Shown here one piece after another: positions 41,510 through 49,940 of a DNA stretch of 64,000 nt. Under the pieces are notes generated by a model that saw nothing but the letters and a program-made list of their open reading frames with translations, was not told the origin of the DNA and did no database searches. The DNA comes from Azovibrio restrictus DSM 23866 (GTDB lineage: Bacteria; Pseudomonadota; Gammaproteobacteria; Burkholderiales; Rhodocyclaceae), in contig NZ_AUCH01000013.1 in assembly GCF_000429665.1 (NCBI RefSeq), forward strand, positions 1-64,000, read 5' to 3'. Both the position numbers and the translations under genes were made by a program. Each line of letters begins with the position of its first letter. Position 1 is the first letter of the stretch.

Positions 41510-41713
41510 TCAGTGCCGGACAACCGCCTGGACATGGAGTTCAGGCGGAATCGCCTCCACCAGGCCGGAGATTTCGGCAAAGCAGCCATCCAGGGGGCAC
41601 TGCCGCCCCGGCGGACACTCATGCTCGTGGGCGCATTCACACTGGGTCTGGTCCGTAATCACCATCTCACCCACCGCCGCGCAGGGCGCGAAATGTACGT
41701 CAAAGCCGCTCAT
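41510..41713 (-). CDS. Small Cys-rich protein, 67 aa
   Basis: A strong ribosome-binding site (AAGGAGCAGATC then ATG) and good composition support this as real although short. It carries a dense cysteine block, CECAHEHECPPGRQCPLDGC (about residues 25-44), with two His, plus an earlier Cys at residue 11, suggesting zinc or Fe-S binding. I do not recognise the family. It lies convergent to suhB, ending 3 bases after its stop, and divergent from the nuclease gene. A small metal-binding or regulatory protein is possible. Confidence 0.65.
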   Translation of the reverse strand: MSGFDVHFAPCAAVGEMVITDQTQCECAHEHECPPGRQCPLDGCFAEISGLVEAIPPELHVQAVVRH

Positions 41714-41796
41714 GATCTGCTCCTTTCACTCCAGCAAGTACCTGATTTCACTATAGCCCGGCCCCTGCCTTTCCGCCCCGACTTTTACCCATCGTC

Positions 41797-43191
41797 ATGC
41801 AGATACCCTCCCGACTGGCCTTCGTAGACCTGGAAACCACCGGCGCCAACCCGGTCACCGACCGGATCACCGAAATCGGGCTGGTCCTGCAGGACGAGGA
41901 TGGCCAGGTCCAGGAGTGGAGCAGCCTGGTCAACCCGGGCGTGGCCATCTCCCCCTTCATCGAGGAACTGACCGGCATCAGCAATGCCATGGTGGCCTCA
42001 GCCCCCGCCTTTGCCCAGGTCATGCAGGAGGTGCTGCGGCGGCTGGAAGGACGGCTGTTCATCGCCCACAACGCCCGTTTCGATTATGGTTTTCTGAAGG
42101 CGGAATTCGACCGGGCCGGACTGCGCTTCCGGGCCCCCACCCTGTGCACCGTGAAGCTGTCCCGCAAGCTGTTTCCCGAACATCACAAGCACAACCTGGA
42201 TGCCCTCATGGCCCGGCACGGCCTGGAAGCGGAGTCCCGGCACCGGGCCCTGAGCGATGCCCGGCTGATCCACCAGTTCTGGCAGCACATCCAGCGCCAG
42301 CCGGGGCCCGAGGCGGTCCTGGCCGCCGTGGGCAACCAGCTCAGCCAGCCCCGCCTGCCGCCGCAGCTGGACCCCCACGCCACCGAGGACCTGCCCGACA
42401 CCCCGGGGGTATACAGCTTTTTCGACACCACCGGGCAAGCCCTCCTGGTCGGCCGGGCCAAAGATCTGAGAAAACGCATCCTGAGCCATTTCGCCAGCCC
42501 CAAGGATGTGCGGCTGAACCAGGAAATCCAGCGGCTGGAATGGCAGGAATGCGATGGCGAGCTGGGGGCCCAGCTCCTCGAAGCGGCCCTGATCAAGCGC
42601 CTGCAGCCTACCCACAACCGGCATCTGAAACCCCAGCCGGAGCTATGCACCTGGCAGCTGGACGACCGCGGCGAAGGCTGGCTGCAACCCCGGCTGGAAC
42701 TGGCCCAGGACCTGGATTTCAGCCTCCAGGCCCCCTGCTACGGACTGTACCGGAACCGCCGCGAAGCCCTGGAAGCCCTGCGCGCCCTGGCCACCGAACT
42801 ACGCCTGTGCGACACCCTGCTCGGACTGGGGAGCATCCCCCTGGGTCAGGCCTGCGCCGGCCTGGCCGGCAAACGCTGCAAGGGCGCCTGCGTCGGCAAG
42901 GAAGCACCGGCCCAGCACAGCATGCGCCTGATGACCGGGCTCACCCGCCTGAAACTGCAGCCCTGGCCTTTCGCCGGCCCCGCCCTGTTGCAGGAAGGCC
43001 GCAGCGCCCATGTGGTGGATGCCTGGCGCTACCTGGGCAGCATCCGCAACGAATCGGAGATTCCCCCGCTGCTGGAAACCCGCCGCCCCCTCTTCGACAA
43101 GGACATCTACCGCATCCTGGTCCGCCACACGGGGCGCTTCCAGCCCCTCAGGCAAGCCAGGGCATGGGCTGCCGGGTCAGGGCCACGCTGA
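41797..43191 (+). CDS. DnaQ-like exonuclease fused to GIY-YIG (UvrC/Cho-type) nuclease
   Basis: 464 aa. N-terminal DEDDh exonuclease: FVDLETTGANP (residues 8-18), FIAHNARFDYGFL and HRALSDARLIHQF. Then a GIY-YIG domain: PGVYSFFDTTGQALLVGRAK, followed by KRILSHFASPKD (about residues 200-235) and a C-terminal region with a Cys pair (CAGLAGKRCKGACVG) as in Cho/UvrC homologues. Such fusions are annotated as epsilon-like exonucleases and could combine incision with trimming in DNA repair. It is not the replicative epsilon subunit, which lacks the GIY-YIG part. Confidence 0.88.
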   Translation: MQIPSRLAFVDLETTGANPVTDRITEIGLVLQDEDGQVQEWSSLVNPGVAISPFIEELTGISNAMVASAPAFAQVMQEVLRRLEGRLFIAHNARFDYGFLKAEFDRAGLRFRAPTLCTVKLSRKLFPEHHKHNLDALMARHGLEAESRHRALSDARLIHQFWQHIQRQPGPEAVLAAVGNQLSQPRLPPQLDPHATEDLPDTPGVYSFFDTTGQALLVGRAKDLRKRILSHFASPKDVRLNQEIQRLEWQECDGELGAQLLEAALIKRLQPTHNRHLKPQPELCTWQLDDRGEGWLQPRLELAQDLDFSLQAPCYGLYRNRREALEALRALATELRLCDTLLGLGSIPLGQACAGLAGKRCKGACVGKEAPAQHSMRLMTGLTRLKLQPWPFAGPALLQEGRSAHVVDAWRYLGSIRNESEIPPLLETRRPLFDKDIYRILVRHTGRFQPLRQARAWAAGSGPR

Positions 43192-43528
43192 CGATATAGG
43201 CCAGGGTCAGCAGGGCCAGAAAGAAACACAGCAGTTGCCCCCCCAGGGTCGTGGCCCGCTTCAGGGCCAGACTGCCCAGAACGATGTAGGCCAGGAGTGC
43301 GAGCACCTTGGCCGTGAGCCAGGGCAACACGAACGGATACTGGCCGCTGATCCAGGCCAGGGCCAGGGCGGACCCGAGCAGCAGGGTATCCACCAGATGC
43401 GGCGCCCGCCGCACCCAGGGGCGGGCCAGGGCCTCCGGCCGCCGGAATTTCCAGTAGCCGCGCAGGACAAAACCCAGTCCGCTCAGCACCACGCAGCTCA
43501 CATGCAGATGTTTCAGCAACAGGTACAA
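43148..43528 (-). CDS. SirB2-family membrane protein
   Basis: 126 aa. The TTG start at 43528 is chosen because GAGGAGG lies five bases upstream; the ATG at 43585 would overlap nnrS without a ribosome-binding site. Starts LYLLLKHLHVSCVVLSGLGF, the SirB2 pattern with a conserved His, and has four predicted helices. SirB2 proteins are small inner-membrane proteins of unclear role. It follows nnrS by 10 bases and is probably co-expressed. Its end overlaps the convergent nuclease gene by 44 bases. Confidence 0.8.
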   Translation of the reverse strand: MYLLLKHLHVSCVVLSGLGFVLRGYWKFRRPEALARPWVRRAPHLVDTLLLGSALALAWISGQYPFVLPWLTAKVLALLAYIVLGSLALKRATTLGGQLLCFFLALLTLAYIVSVALTRQPMPWLA

Positions 43529-43538
43529 GGCGGCCTCC

Positions 43539-44723
43539 TCAACCGGGCTGACCGTCGGGCCTGGCCCGGTAGTACATGGGACCATGAATGGCCGCCCAGA
43601 GCAGGAAGGCCGTAGAAGCCACCAGCACGGCCAGGAAGTTCACCAGCCCCCCCAGGGGCAGGAATTCCCCCAGCAGGCGCAACACCACGGCCCCCTGCAG
43701 CACCAGGAAGCAGCGCCAGCCCCAGGCATCCTCGGCAATGGGGCGGCCGGAATGCCCGCGGGTGACCCGGGTTCCCATCCCCATCAGGACGGACAGGAAG
43801 AATCCCAGTCCCAGGGCATGCAGGGGCGCCAAACCGCCCCAGGACATGCCGCCCAACTGCAGCAGGGACTGCATGGCCTGCAGGCCCAGGGCGAGACAGG
43901 CCCAGGCCCAGCCCCAGTGCAACATGGCCAGCATGGGCACCCCCAGGCTGCGACGGAAACCCCAGCGCACCAGGCAGACGCAGGCCACCAGGAAGGCCGG
44001 CAGATCGGCGGCAGCCGTATTCCAGCCCGCCAATTGCAGCAGGCCGTGCCCCAGCAGACAGGCCAGCATCAGGTACAGCAGGGCCAGGGGACGCCAGGCC
44101 TGGGTCCCTGGCAGGGTGGAGGCCACAAAGAAAGGCAGCATCCGGTGCAGGACGATGAAGAACAGGGGCAGCAGGAAGCACCACACCCCCAGCACCACCG
44201 CCGCCGCCTGCAGGCGGACATCCAGTCCCTGCACGGCCAGACCGTGCAGCACCAGACCGATGGCCCCGGCCACCAGAGTCACGAGCACCAGGAGCGCGTG
44301 TTCCCGCCCTCCCTCGCCCCTCAGGGTCACCCGCAGCAGGACGCCGGCCGCCAGCAGTAGCCCCAGGGCCGACAGGAGGGTTCCCGGCAGGATCAGGCGC
44401 GGCCACAGTAAACCCAGATCCCAGACCAGGGCTCCCAGGGCCAACAGCAGGAAGGGCGGCAGGTATTCCGCCTGTACCAGGGGACCGTGATTCATCCACT
44501 TGGGCAGGGCCGTGGTCAGGAAGCCCAAAATGAACCAGGTGAAGAGGCCGTACAGCATCATGCCCCCATGCAGCCAGGTGGCAGGCAGGGACCAGGGCAG
44601 GCTGGCGCCGCCCAGACGCACTGCCAGCTCCAGGCACCAGAACCCCAGGGCCAGCAGCACCTGGATCAGGCCGCCAGCGAAAAATACCCGATGGGGAGCG
44701 GAAAAGAAGACGTGGGACCACAT
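43539..44723 (-). CDS. nnrS: NnrS family haem-copper membrane protein
   Basis: 394 aa. ATG 44723 (MWSHVFFSAPHRVFFAGG) has GGAG eight bases upstream and is preferred to 44762. About twelve hydrophobic helices with conserved His residues (WLHGGMMLYG, VLHRMLPFF, HALGLGFF). NnrS relieves nitrosative stress and belongs to NO-responsive regulons in denitrifiers. A perfect FNR/DNR box (44781-44794) lies upstream at the distance expected for activation. Confidence 0.92.
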   Translation of the reverse strand: MWSHVFFSAPHRVFFAGGLIQVLLALGFWCLELAVRLGGASLPWSLPATWLHGGMMLYGLFTWFILGFLTTALPKWMNHGPLVQAEYLPPFLLLALGALVWDLGLLWPRLILPGTLLSALGLLLAAGVLLRVTLRGEGGREHALLVLVTLVAGAIGLVLHGLAVQGLDVRLQAAAVVLGVWCFLLPLFFIVLHRMLPFFVASTLPGTQAWRPLALLYLMLACLLGHGLLQLAGWNTAAADLPAFLVACVCLVRWGFRRSLGVPMLAMLHWGWAWACLALGLQAMQSLLQLGGMSWGGLAPLHALGLGFFLSVLMGMGTRVTRGHSGRPIAEDAWGWRCFLVLQGAVVLRLLGEFLPLGGLVNFLAVLVASTAFLLWAAIHGPMYYRARPDGQPG

Positions 44724-44752
44724 GACAACAACTCCGAGGACACGGGCAGGCA

Positions 44753-44794
44753 TTGTCCTCAAGCCCGGAAGCCGGGGTCATTGATAGCCATCAA
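44753..44794 (-). promoter_or_regulatory. FNR/DNR-type box and promoter of nnrS
   Basis: TTGATGGCTATCAA on the minus strand (plus 44781-44794) is a perfect TTGAT-N4-ATCAA palindrome. GACAAT (plus 44753-44758) follows 22 bases later as the -10, the spacing of a class II FNR-activated promoter centred near -41.5. The nnrS ATG is about 58 bases from the box. Confidence 0.8.
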
Positions 44795-44831
44795 AAAACG
44801 GGCCCGGCCCCCGGGGCCAGGCCGGCCATCC

Positions 44832-45572
44832 TCAGCCAGCGGCAATCCCCACCCGGAGGCCGTCGAACCAGTTGATGAAGCGCTCCACGTCCGCCCCCTG
44901 ATAGATGGCCCCGTGCTGGGGGCAGAGCATGTCGATGGAGAGGCGGGAGACCCGCTCGCACCAGGCCCGCTTGGCTTCGTTGGAACCCATCCAGCGGCGA
45001 TGGAAGGCCTCCGCGTGCCGGATATGGGCATCGAAGTTTTCCACGAACAGCGGGTCCGACTTGGGCGGCAGCAGGGCCGCGCCCACGTCGCCGGAGAAGA
45101 AGACCCGGGCCTTGGCATCGTAAAGATGGAAGTTGCCGGAGGAGTGCAGATAATGGGCCGGCACCGCCTGCAGGGTCAGCCCGTTGAGATTGATCTCCAT
45201 GCCCTCGTCGGGGATGGCCACGAAGGTTTCGGCACTGCCGCCGAAATGGGGAATGAAGGAAGCCCACAGCCAGCTCACGTAGCAGGGCAGGCGGGGGTTG
45301 AATTCCAGCCACAGGGCCAGGGAAGAGATGATGTCCGGGTCCTGGTGGGAGGCGAACAGCCCGGCCAGGGCGCCCGGATCGAACTCCGCCGACAGGGCGG
45401 AAAAAACGGCCGGAAACACCTCGGCACCGCCCGGATCCATAAGCAGGCCCGCCCCGTTATGCACCACCAGGTACTCGTTGGTATCGATCAGGCACTCGGG
45501 CCTGGCCGGGTCCCGCACGATGGCGACCCATTTGTGCTCGCCATCCTGGTAGAAACAGTGGGTTGCCTTCAT
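44832..45572 (-). CDS. Di-iron oxygen-binding (ODP-like) metallo-beta-lactamase-fold protein
   Basis: 246 aa, similar to the beta-lactamase domain of flavodiiron proteins without the flavodoxin part. Iron ligands: SHQDPD (residues about 78-83, where canonical enzymes have HxExD), AHYLHSSGN (about 139-147), FSGDVG (about 160) and PQHG (about 216). Stand-alone proteins of this type (Treponema ODP) bind O2 and signal to chemotaxis proteins rather than reducing it. The gene follows an MCP-like gene by 6 bases, which supports a sensing role. Confidence 0.82.
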   Translation of the reverse strand: MKATHCFYQDGEHKWVAIVRDPARPECLIDTNEYLVVHNGAGLLMDPGGAEVFPAVFSALSAEFDPGALAGLFASHQDPDIISSLALWLEFNPRLPCYVSWLWASFIPHFGGSAETFVAIPDEGMEINLNGLTLQAVPAHYLHSSGNFHLYDAKARVFFSGDVGAALLPPKSDPLFVENFDAHIRHAEAFHRRWMGSNEAKRAWCERVSRLSIDMLCPQHGAIYQGADVERFINWFDGLRVGIAAG

Positions 45573-45578
45573 CGATGC

Positions 45579-46211
45579 CTACCTCCGGGCAAAAAACTCG
45601 GACTTGTTCAGATTACCCAGGGACCGGCGGATTTCCTCCACCACCCCGTCAAATTCGCCGGACACCTGGCCCAGGGAAGCGGAAAACCCCTGGCCATAGG
45701 CAGCCTCGATCTTGGCCGACTTGGCCAGGACGCCCCCCAGCTCCACCAGCTGCGCCACGTTGTCCAGCACCTGGCGCAACTGGCGGCGCTGGGTCGCCAG
45801 GCTGAGCTGGTGCCGCTCCATCTTCTCCAGGCGCAGGCGCAAAGCCTCCCGGACCCGGGCATGGCCGCCGCTCTGGGCTTCGGCCTGCTGCAGGAGACGC
45901 AGGGTGCGCTGGTCCTGGAGCAGCACCGAAACCTCGGTCACCGCCTTGTGGATCACGCCGCTCAGCCCCCCCATGGCCGTCTTCAGGTCCTGGGAAAAAA
46001 CCCGCAGTTCGTTGGAGAGCACCCCGAACCCCAGGGCCGTGGTCCCCGCCCGCTTGGCCAGAAAAATGGCATTCAAGGCCATGATGTTGATCTTGAATGC
46101 CACGGCAACGATGGACTTGATTTCCTCGTTGATGCTGACGATGCGGGCCAGGTCCCGTCCCGCCGAGGGAACGGGCATGGCCGGGTCCGCGGAGCGCTGG
46201 AGTGCTGTCAT
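45579..46211 (-). CDS. Soluble MCP-like signalling protein
   Basis: 210 aa with no membrane segment. Residues about 25-70 resemble the chemoreceptor hairpin tip: IVAVAFKINIMALNAIFLAKRAG, then GFGVLSNELRVFSQDLK. The canonical NAAIEAARAGE is changed to NAIFLAKRAGT, losing the Glu residues that contact CheA/CheW. The rest is a long coiled coil (ALRLRLEKMERHQLSLATQ). Its ATG overlaps the upstream stop (ATGA). Its pairing with the ODP gene suggests an oxygen-dependent signalling module. Confidence 0.78.
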   Translation of the reverse strand: MTALQRSADPAMPVPSAGRDLARIVSINEEIKSIVAVAFKINIMALNAIFLAKRAGTTALGFGVLSNELRVFSQDLKTAMGGLSGVIHKAVTEVSVLLQDQRTLRLLQQAEAQSGGHARVREALRLRLEKMERHQLSLATQRRQLRQVLDNVAQLVELGGVLAKSAKIEAAYGQGFSASLGQVSGEFDGVVEEIRRSLGNLNKSEFFARR

Positions 46212-47389
46212 GCGAGCAAGGGTTTTTCCCCGGTCAGGAGGTAGTGGATCAGCTCATGGACCGGACGGATGGCCGAGCCGAAGGGCAGGCTGCTCTTGCC
46301 CCGGAAGAACAGCCCCTTCTGCACGTCGCCACGCACGGCAGCCGCCAGCTGGTGATCGATGCAGAACTGGCCATGCTTGGGATTGGCGTCCCGGAGACCG
46401 CAGGACACCAGGCAGTCCCAGGCCAGGGTGCACTGGTGGTCCTTGGTTTCCGCCGCCTTCATCAGGTGCTCTTCCCGGGCCAAGTATTTCTCCAGCCAGG
46501 GGGTGCGCACGGCCCGGGCCGGCAGACCGGCACAGCTCATGAATTCCACCACGTCCTCGCGCTTGGCACCGGCGAGGATCTTCTTGAATTCGATGTGGGC
46601 ATCCCCCTCCTCCGCCACCGCGAAGGCCGTGCCCAGTTGCACGGCGGAGGCCCCGAGCTTGAACATCTCCACCACCTTCTCGTGGCTGTTGATGCCGCCG
46701 GCGGGAATCAGGGGAATGTTCTCGGATTCGATGCCCAGCTCCTTGAAGGCCTCCAGGACACCGGGCAGCACCACTTCGAAGTCGAAGCGCTCATGCTGCA
46801 GCTCTTCCTTCTTGGCCGCTCCCAGGTGGCCGCCGGCATAGGCCGGATGTTCGATCACGATGGCGTCGGGGAGCTTGCCCTTGCGCATCCATTTCTTCAG
46901 GGTCAGGACCACACCGCGCACATCGGAAAGGATGGGGAACAGGGCCACATGGGGAAAGTCGGCGGTCAGTTCGGGCAGGTCCAGGGGCAGACCGGCCCCC
47001 ATCACGATGGCGTCGGCCCCGGATTCGCAGGACTGGCGCACATACTCCTGATACTGGGACACGGCGCGCATCACGTTGACCGCGATCAGGCCCCGGCCCT
47101 GGGCGATTTCCTGGGCTCCCCGGATTTCCCGGTCCAGGGCGATGCAGTTGGCCTTCCAGATGGCTTCCTTGTTGGCATCCCGGTCCTTGATCCGGGAGGT
47201 CATTTCCATCAGGTCCGGATGGTGCCGGCGCAGGTCCACGCTGGCCACGGTGCCCACGGCATTCTCGGCCGCCACCGCCCCCACCAGCTTGCGGGCCGAA
47301 ATGCCGACCCCCATACCCCCCTGCACGATGGGCAGCAGAGCCTTGTTCTTGACTTTAAGAAGGGGGAAGGGGGAAGGCGAAGCTGACAT
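46208..47389 (-). CDS. Nitronate monooxygenase / 2-nitropropane dioxygenase family protein
   Basis: 393 aa FMN-dependent TIM barrel. It starts LPIVQGGMGVGISARKL; contains HPAYAGGHLGAAK with the family His, PLIPAGGINSHEKV for phosphate binding and GASAVQLGTAFAVAEE. C-terminal residues about 300-370 include Cys-rich SCGLRDANPKHGQFC, not part of classic nitronate monooxygenases, so the substrate may differ (some relatives are enoyl reductases). First gene of a three-gene operon with the MCP-like and ODP-like proteins. Confidence 0.85.
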   Translation of the reverse strand: MSASPSPFPLLKVKNKALLPIVQGGMGVGISARKLVGAVAAENAVGTVASVDLRRHHPDLMEMTSRIKDRDANKEAIWKANCIALDREIRGAQEIAQGRGLIAVNVMRAVSQYQEYVRQSCESGADAIVMGAGLPLDLPELTADFPHVALFPILSDVRGVVLTLKKWMRKGKLPDAIVIEHPAYAGGHLGAAKKEELQHERFDFEVVLPGVLEAFKELGIESENIPLIPAGGINSHEKVVEMFKLGASAVQLGTAFAVAEEGDAHIEFKKILAGAKREDVVEFMSCAGLPARAVRTPWLEKYLAREEHLMKAAETKDHQCTLAWDCLVSCGLRDANPKHGQFCIDHQLAAAVRGDVQKGLFFRGKSSLPFGSAIRPVHELIHYLLTGEKPLLA

Positions 47390-47446
47390 CGAATTAAAAC
47401 CAGATTAAAAAGGCGAGCAAGGGTAGCAGAAAATCCGGTGCATCGT

Positions 47447-47460
47447 TTGACCTAAGTCGA
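47447..47460 (-). promoter_or_regulatory. Weak FNR-like box upstream of the nitronate monooxygenase operon
   Basis: TCGACTTAGGTCAA on the minus strand matches TTGAT-N4-ATCAA at 7 of 10 positions; TACCCT follows 21 bases later. It is centred about 64 bases before the ATG, like the nnrS box. Suggestive only. Confidence 0.3.
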
Positions 47461-47575
47461 CTTTGCCCGGAAAGCCGGAAAAAAGCGTTGGAAACAGGCC
47501 GAAAGCCCCTGGCCGGAGGCCTGGAAAACGGCTTGGGGCGGTGCCCCAGGCCGGCACCGCCCGAGCTGGAAAGCA

Positions 47576-49330
47576 CTACTTTTCCAGTACGTAGGTGCCC
47601 GGGGCGTCCGCCAGGGCCGGATACTTGCGGGTTGAGACCGGCAAGGCGTCGATAAGTTCGTCCCCCCGGGATCTGAGCCAGCGGGTCCAGTCCTCCCACC
47701 AGGTGCCGGGCTGCTGCCGGCTGCGCCGTTGCCAGTCCTCGTAGTGCTCGTTGGGCAGCGGCTCTCCGGCCCAGTAGGCCCGCTTGGGCGGATGGACCGG
47801 AGGATTGACGATCCCCAGGATGTGCCCGGAAGTAGACAGCACGAAGCGCACGGGAGCTTCCACGTTCAGGTACTTGCGGATCCGGTAACACTGGTTCCAG
47901 GGGGCGATGTGGTCATCTTCCGCCGTCACCGCGTACAGAGGCTGGGTGATGCGGCGCAGGTCTATGGGCTCACCGGCCACAGTGAGCTTGTCCCGCTTGA
48001 TCAGGTTATTGTTCAGGTACATCTCGCGCAGGTAGTAGCTGTGCATCGCATAGGGCATGCGCGTGGTATCCATGTTCCAGAACAGCACGTCGAAGGGCGG
48101 CAGGGACTCCCCGTAGAGGTAGCTGTGCACCCAGTAGTGCCAGACCAGGCTGTTGGAGCGCAGCATGCGGAAGGCCGAGGCCATCTCGCTGCCATCCAGG
48201 TAGCCCTTCTTGGCCATGGATTCTTCCAGGGCGCGGATGCTGGCCTCGTCGATGAAGACGTCGATATCCCCGGGGTGGGAGAAATCCGTGAGGGTGGTAA
48301 ACAGGGTCCAGTCGGCCACCGGCACCTTGTCGGCACCGAAATGGCGGTTGGCCCAGGCCATGTAGGTAGACACCATGGTACCGCCGATGCAGTAACCGGC
48401 CAGATGTATCCGGGGTACCTGACAGAAGTCCCGCACCGCTTCCACCGCCTCATGGACCCCTTCGCGCAGATAATCGTCGAAGGTGATGCTGGACATGTCC
48501 GCCGTGGGATTTTTCCAGCTGGTGATGAACACTGAAAAACCCTGATCCACCAGGTACTTGACCATGCTCTTCTTGGGGTTCAGGTCGAGGATGTAGAACT
48601 TGTTGATCCAGGGCGTGACGATCAGCAGCGGGGTCCCGTGCACCTTTTCCGTCGTCGGCGTGTAATGGATGATTTCCAGCAGACGGTTGCGGAAGATCAC
48701 CTTCCCCGGCGTGGTGGCCAGGTCCTGGCCCACCTGGAAGGCCTGCTCCTCCACCATCAGGATGTTGCGCGCCTGGGCGTCCCGGAGAAAATTGCGAAAA
48801 CCGTTGGCCAGGCTCTCCCCGTGGCTTTCCACATACTTTTTCAGGGCGACCGGATTGGCCCAGAAGAAATTGGTGGGGGCCACCGCGTTCAGCCACTTGC
48901 GCAGCCAGAAGGCAGCCCGGCGCCGCTCCTTGTCGGACAGGCCGGGGGTCTCGAAATACATGTCCTGGAGCCGGTGGGTGAAGGCCAGGTACCACTCCTT
49001 GATGATGTCCCAGGTGGGAGAGTGCTCCCAGACCGGATCGGCAAAACGGGCATCGTCGGCGTGGGGCTCGATCACATCCGTGGAGGGCAGGCCGAAGGCC
49101 CGGCGCATCACGTGGGCCTGCAGGGCCACCAGGTCGCCGGACAGGGAGGACATGGCCCGCACCATTTCCTGGGGATGCATGAGCCAGGCCATCTGGGCAT
49201 TGAGCATGGAAGTGGTGACCCCGAACGGGTCCAGATGCTTGCTCAGGTTATCGCTCAACATTTCCATGGGGCTGGCCGCTGCCAGGTCGAAACCCTTGTG
49301 ATCTTTGGAAGAAGGGGCGTTGGCTGTCAT
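47576..49330 (-). CDS. phaC: Class I poly(3-hydroxyalkanoate) synthase
   Basis: 584 aa, the usual class I length. The lipase-like box is GYCIGGT with the nucleophilic Cys near residue 313; the other triad members are Asp in AEDDHIAP (about 472) and His in STSGHILG (about 502). It polymerises (R)-3-hydroxyacyl-CoA on storage granules. No phaA or phaB is adjacent; a phasin gene is at 31355-31948. Divergent from uspA. Confidence 0.96.
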   Translation of the reverse strand: MTANAPSSKDHKGFDLAAASPMEMLSDNLSKHLDPFGVTTSMLNAQMAWLMHPQEMVRAMSSLSGDLVALQAHVMRRAFGLPSTDVIEPHADDARFADPVWEHSPTWDIIKEWYLAFTHRLQDMYFETPGLSDKERRRAAFWLRKWLNAVAPTNFFWANPVALKKYVESHGESLANGFRNFLRDAQARNILMVEEQAFQVGQDLATTPGKVIFRNRLLEIIHYTPTTEKVHGTPLLIVTPWINKFYILDLNPKKSMVKYLVDQGFSVFITSWKNPTADMSSITFDDYLREGVHEAVEAVRDFCQVPRIHLAGYCIGGTMVSTYMAWANRHFGADKVPVADWTLFTTLTDFSHPGDIDVFIDEASIRALEESMAKKGYLDGSEMASAFRMLRSNSLVWHYWVHSYLYGESLPPFDVLFWNMDTTRMPYAMHSYYLREMYLNNNLIKRDKLTVAGEPIDLRRITQPLYAVTAEDDHIAPWNQCYRIRKYLNVEAPVRFVLSTSGHILGIVNPPVHPPKRAYWAGEPLPNEHYEDWQRRSRQQPGTWWEDWTRWLRSRGDELIDALPVSTRKYPALADAPGTYVLEK

Positions 49331-49461
49331 CTGAAAAACTCCTGAGTTGAAGCGGTTTTATACCACAGGCGCCGAGACCGCATCCGGCTTGATTTCCTGC
49401 CCGTCTGGGGTAGGATGAACCCGTCGAATTTCACTACAACAGGATCATAGGAGTAGCAGTC

Positions 49462-49905
49462 ATGTTCAAGCACATTCTGGTCCCCACGGATGGTTCCCAG
49501 CTCTCCCAGGACACCGTCAGCCGCGCCGTAATCTTCGCCAAGGAAGCCGGCGCCCGGATCACCGCCTTCTTCGCCAAGCCCGAATACCCGGTCACCTATT
49601 TCGGCGAGGGCGCCCTGATCGACCCCACCACCCCCGAAAAATTCGCCGACATGGCCGACCAGCAAGCCAAGGAAGTCCTGGCCTTCGTCCAGGAAGCCTG
49701 CGCCGCCGCTGGCGTCGAATGCCAGACCGTGAGCGCCACCAGCGACATTCCTTACGAAGCCATCATCGAAGCTGCCGAAAAGGCCGGCTGCGACCTGATC
49801 TTCATGGCCTCCCACGGTCGCAAGGGCATCAGCGGCCTGCTCCTGGGCAGCGAGACCAACAAGGTCCTGACCCACTCCAAGATTCCCGTCCTGGTCTATC
49901 GCTGA
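49462..49905 (+). CDS. Universal stress protein family (UspA-like)
   Basis: 147 aa. ATG 49462 follows GGAG. N-terminal FKHILVPTDGSQLS and the ATP-binding pattern ASHGRKGISGLLLGSETNKV (G-2x-G-9x-G-S type) are intact, so it is likely an ATP-binding member. Cytoplasmic stress and survival factor. Monocistronic between the divergent phaC and the convergent exporter operon. Confidence 0.93.
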   Translation: MFKHILVPTDGSQLSQDTVSRAVIFAKEAGARITAFFAKPEYPVTYFGEGALIDPTTPEKFADMADQQAKEVLAFVQEACAAAGVECQTVSATSDIPYEAIIEAAEKAGCDLIFMASHGRKGISGLLLGSETNKVLTHSKIPVLVYR

Positions 49906-49940
49906 CCTGCCCCGCCGGGCAGCCCCGCTGCCCGGTCGCA

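Noticed and set aside
46208..47389. Trans-2-enoyl-ACP reductase FabK
   Set aside because: Same fold, but length, the Cys-rich C-terminal part and the operon context do not favour FabK; left as nitronate monooxygenase family.
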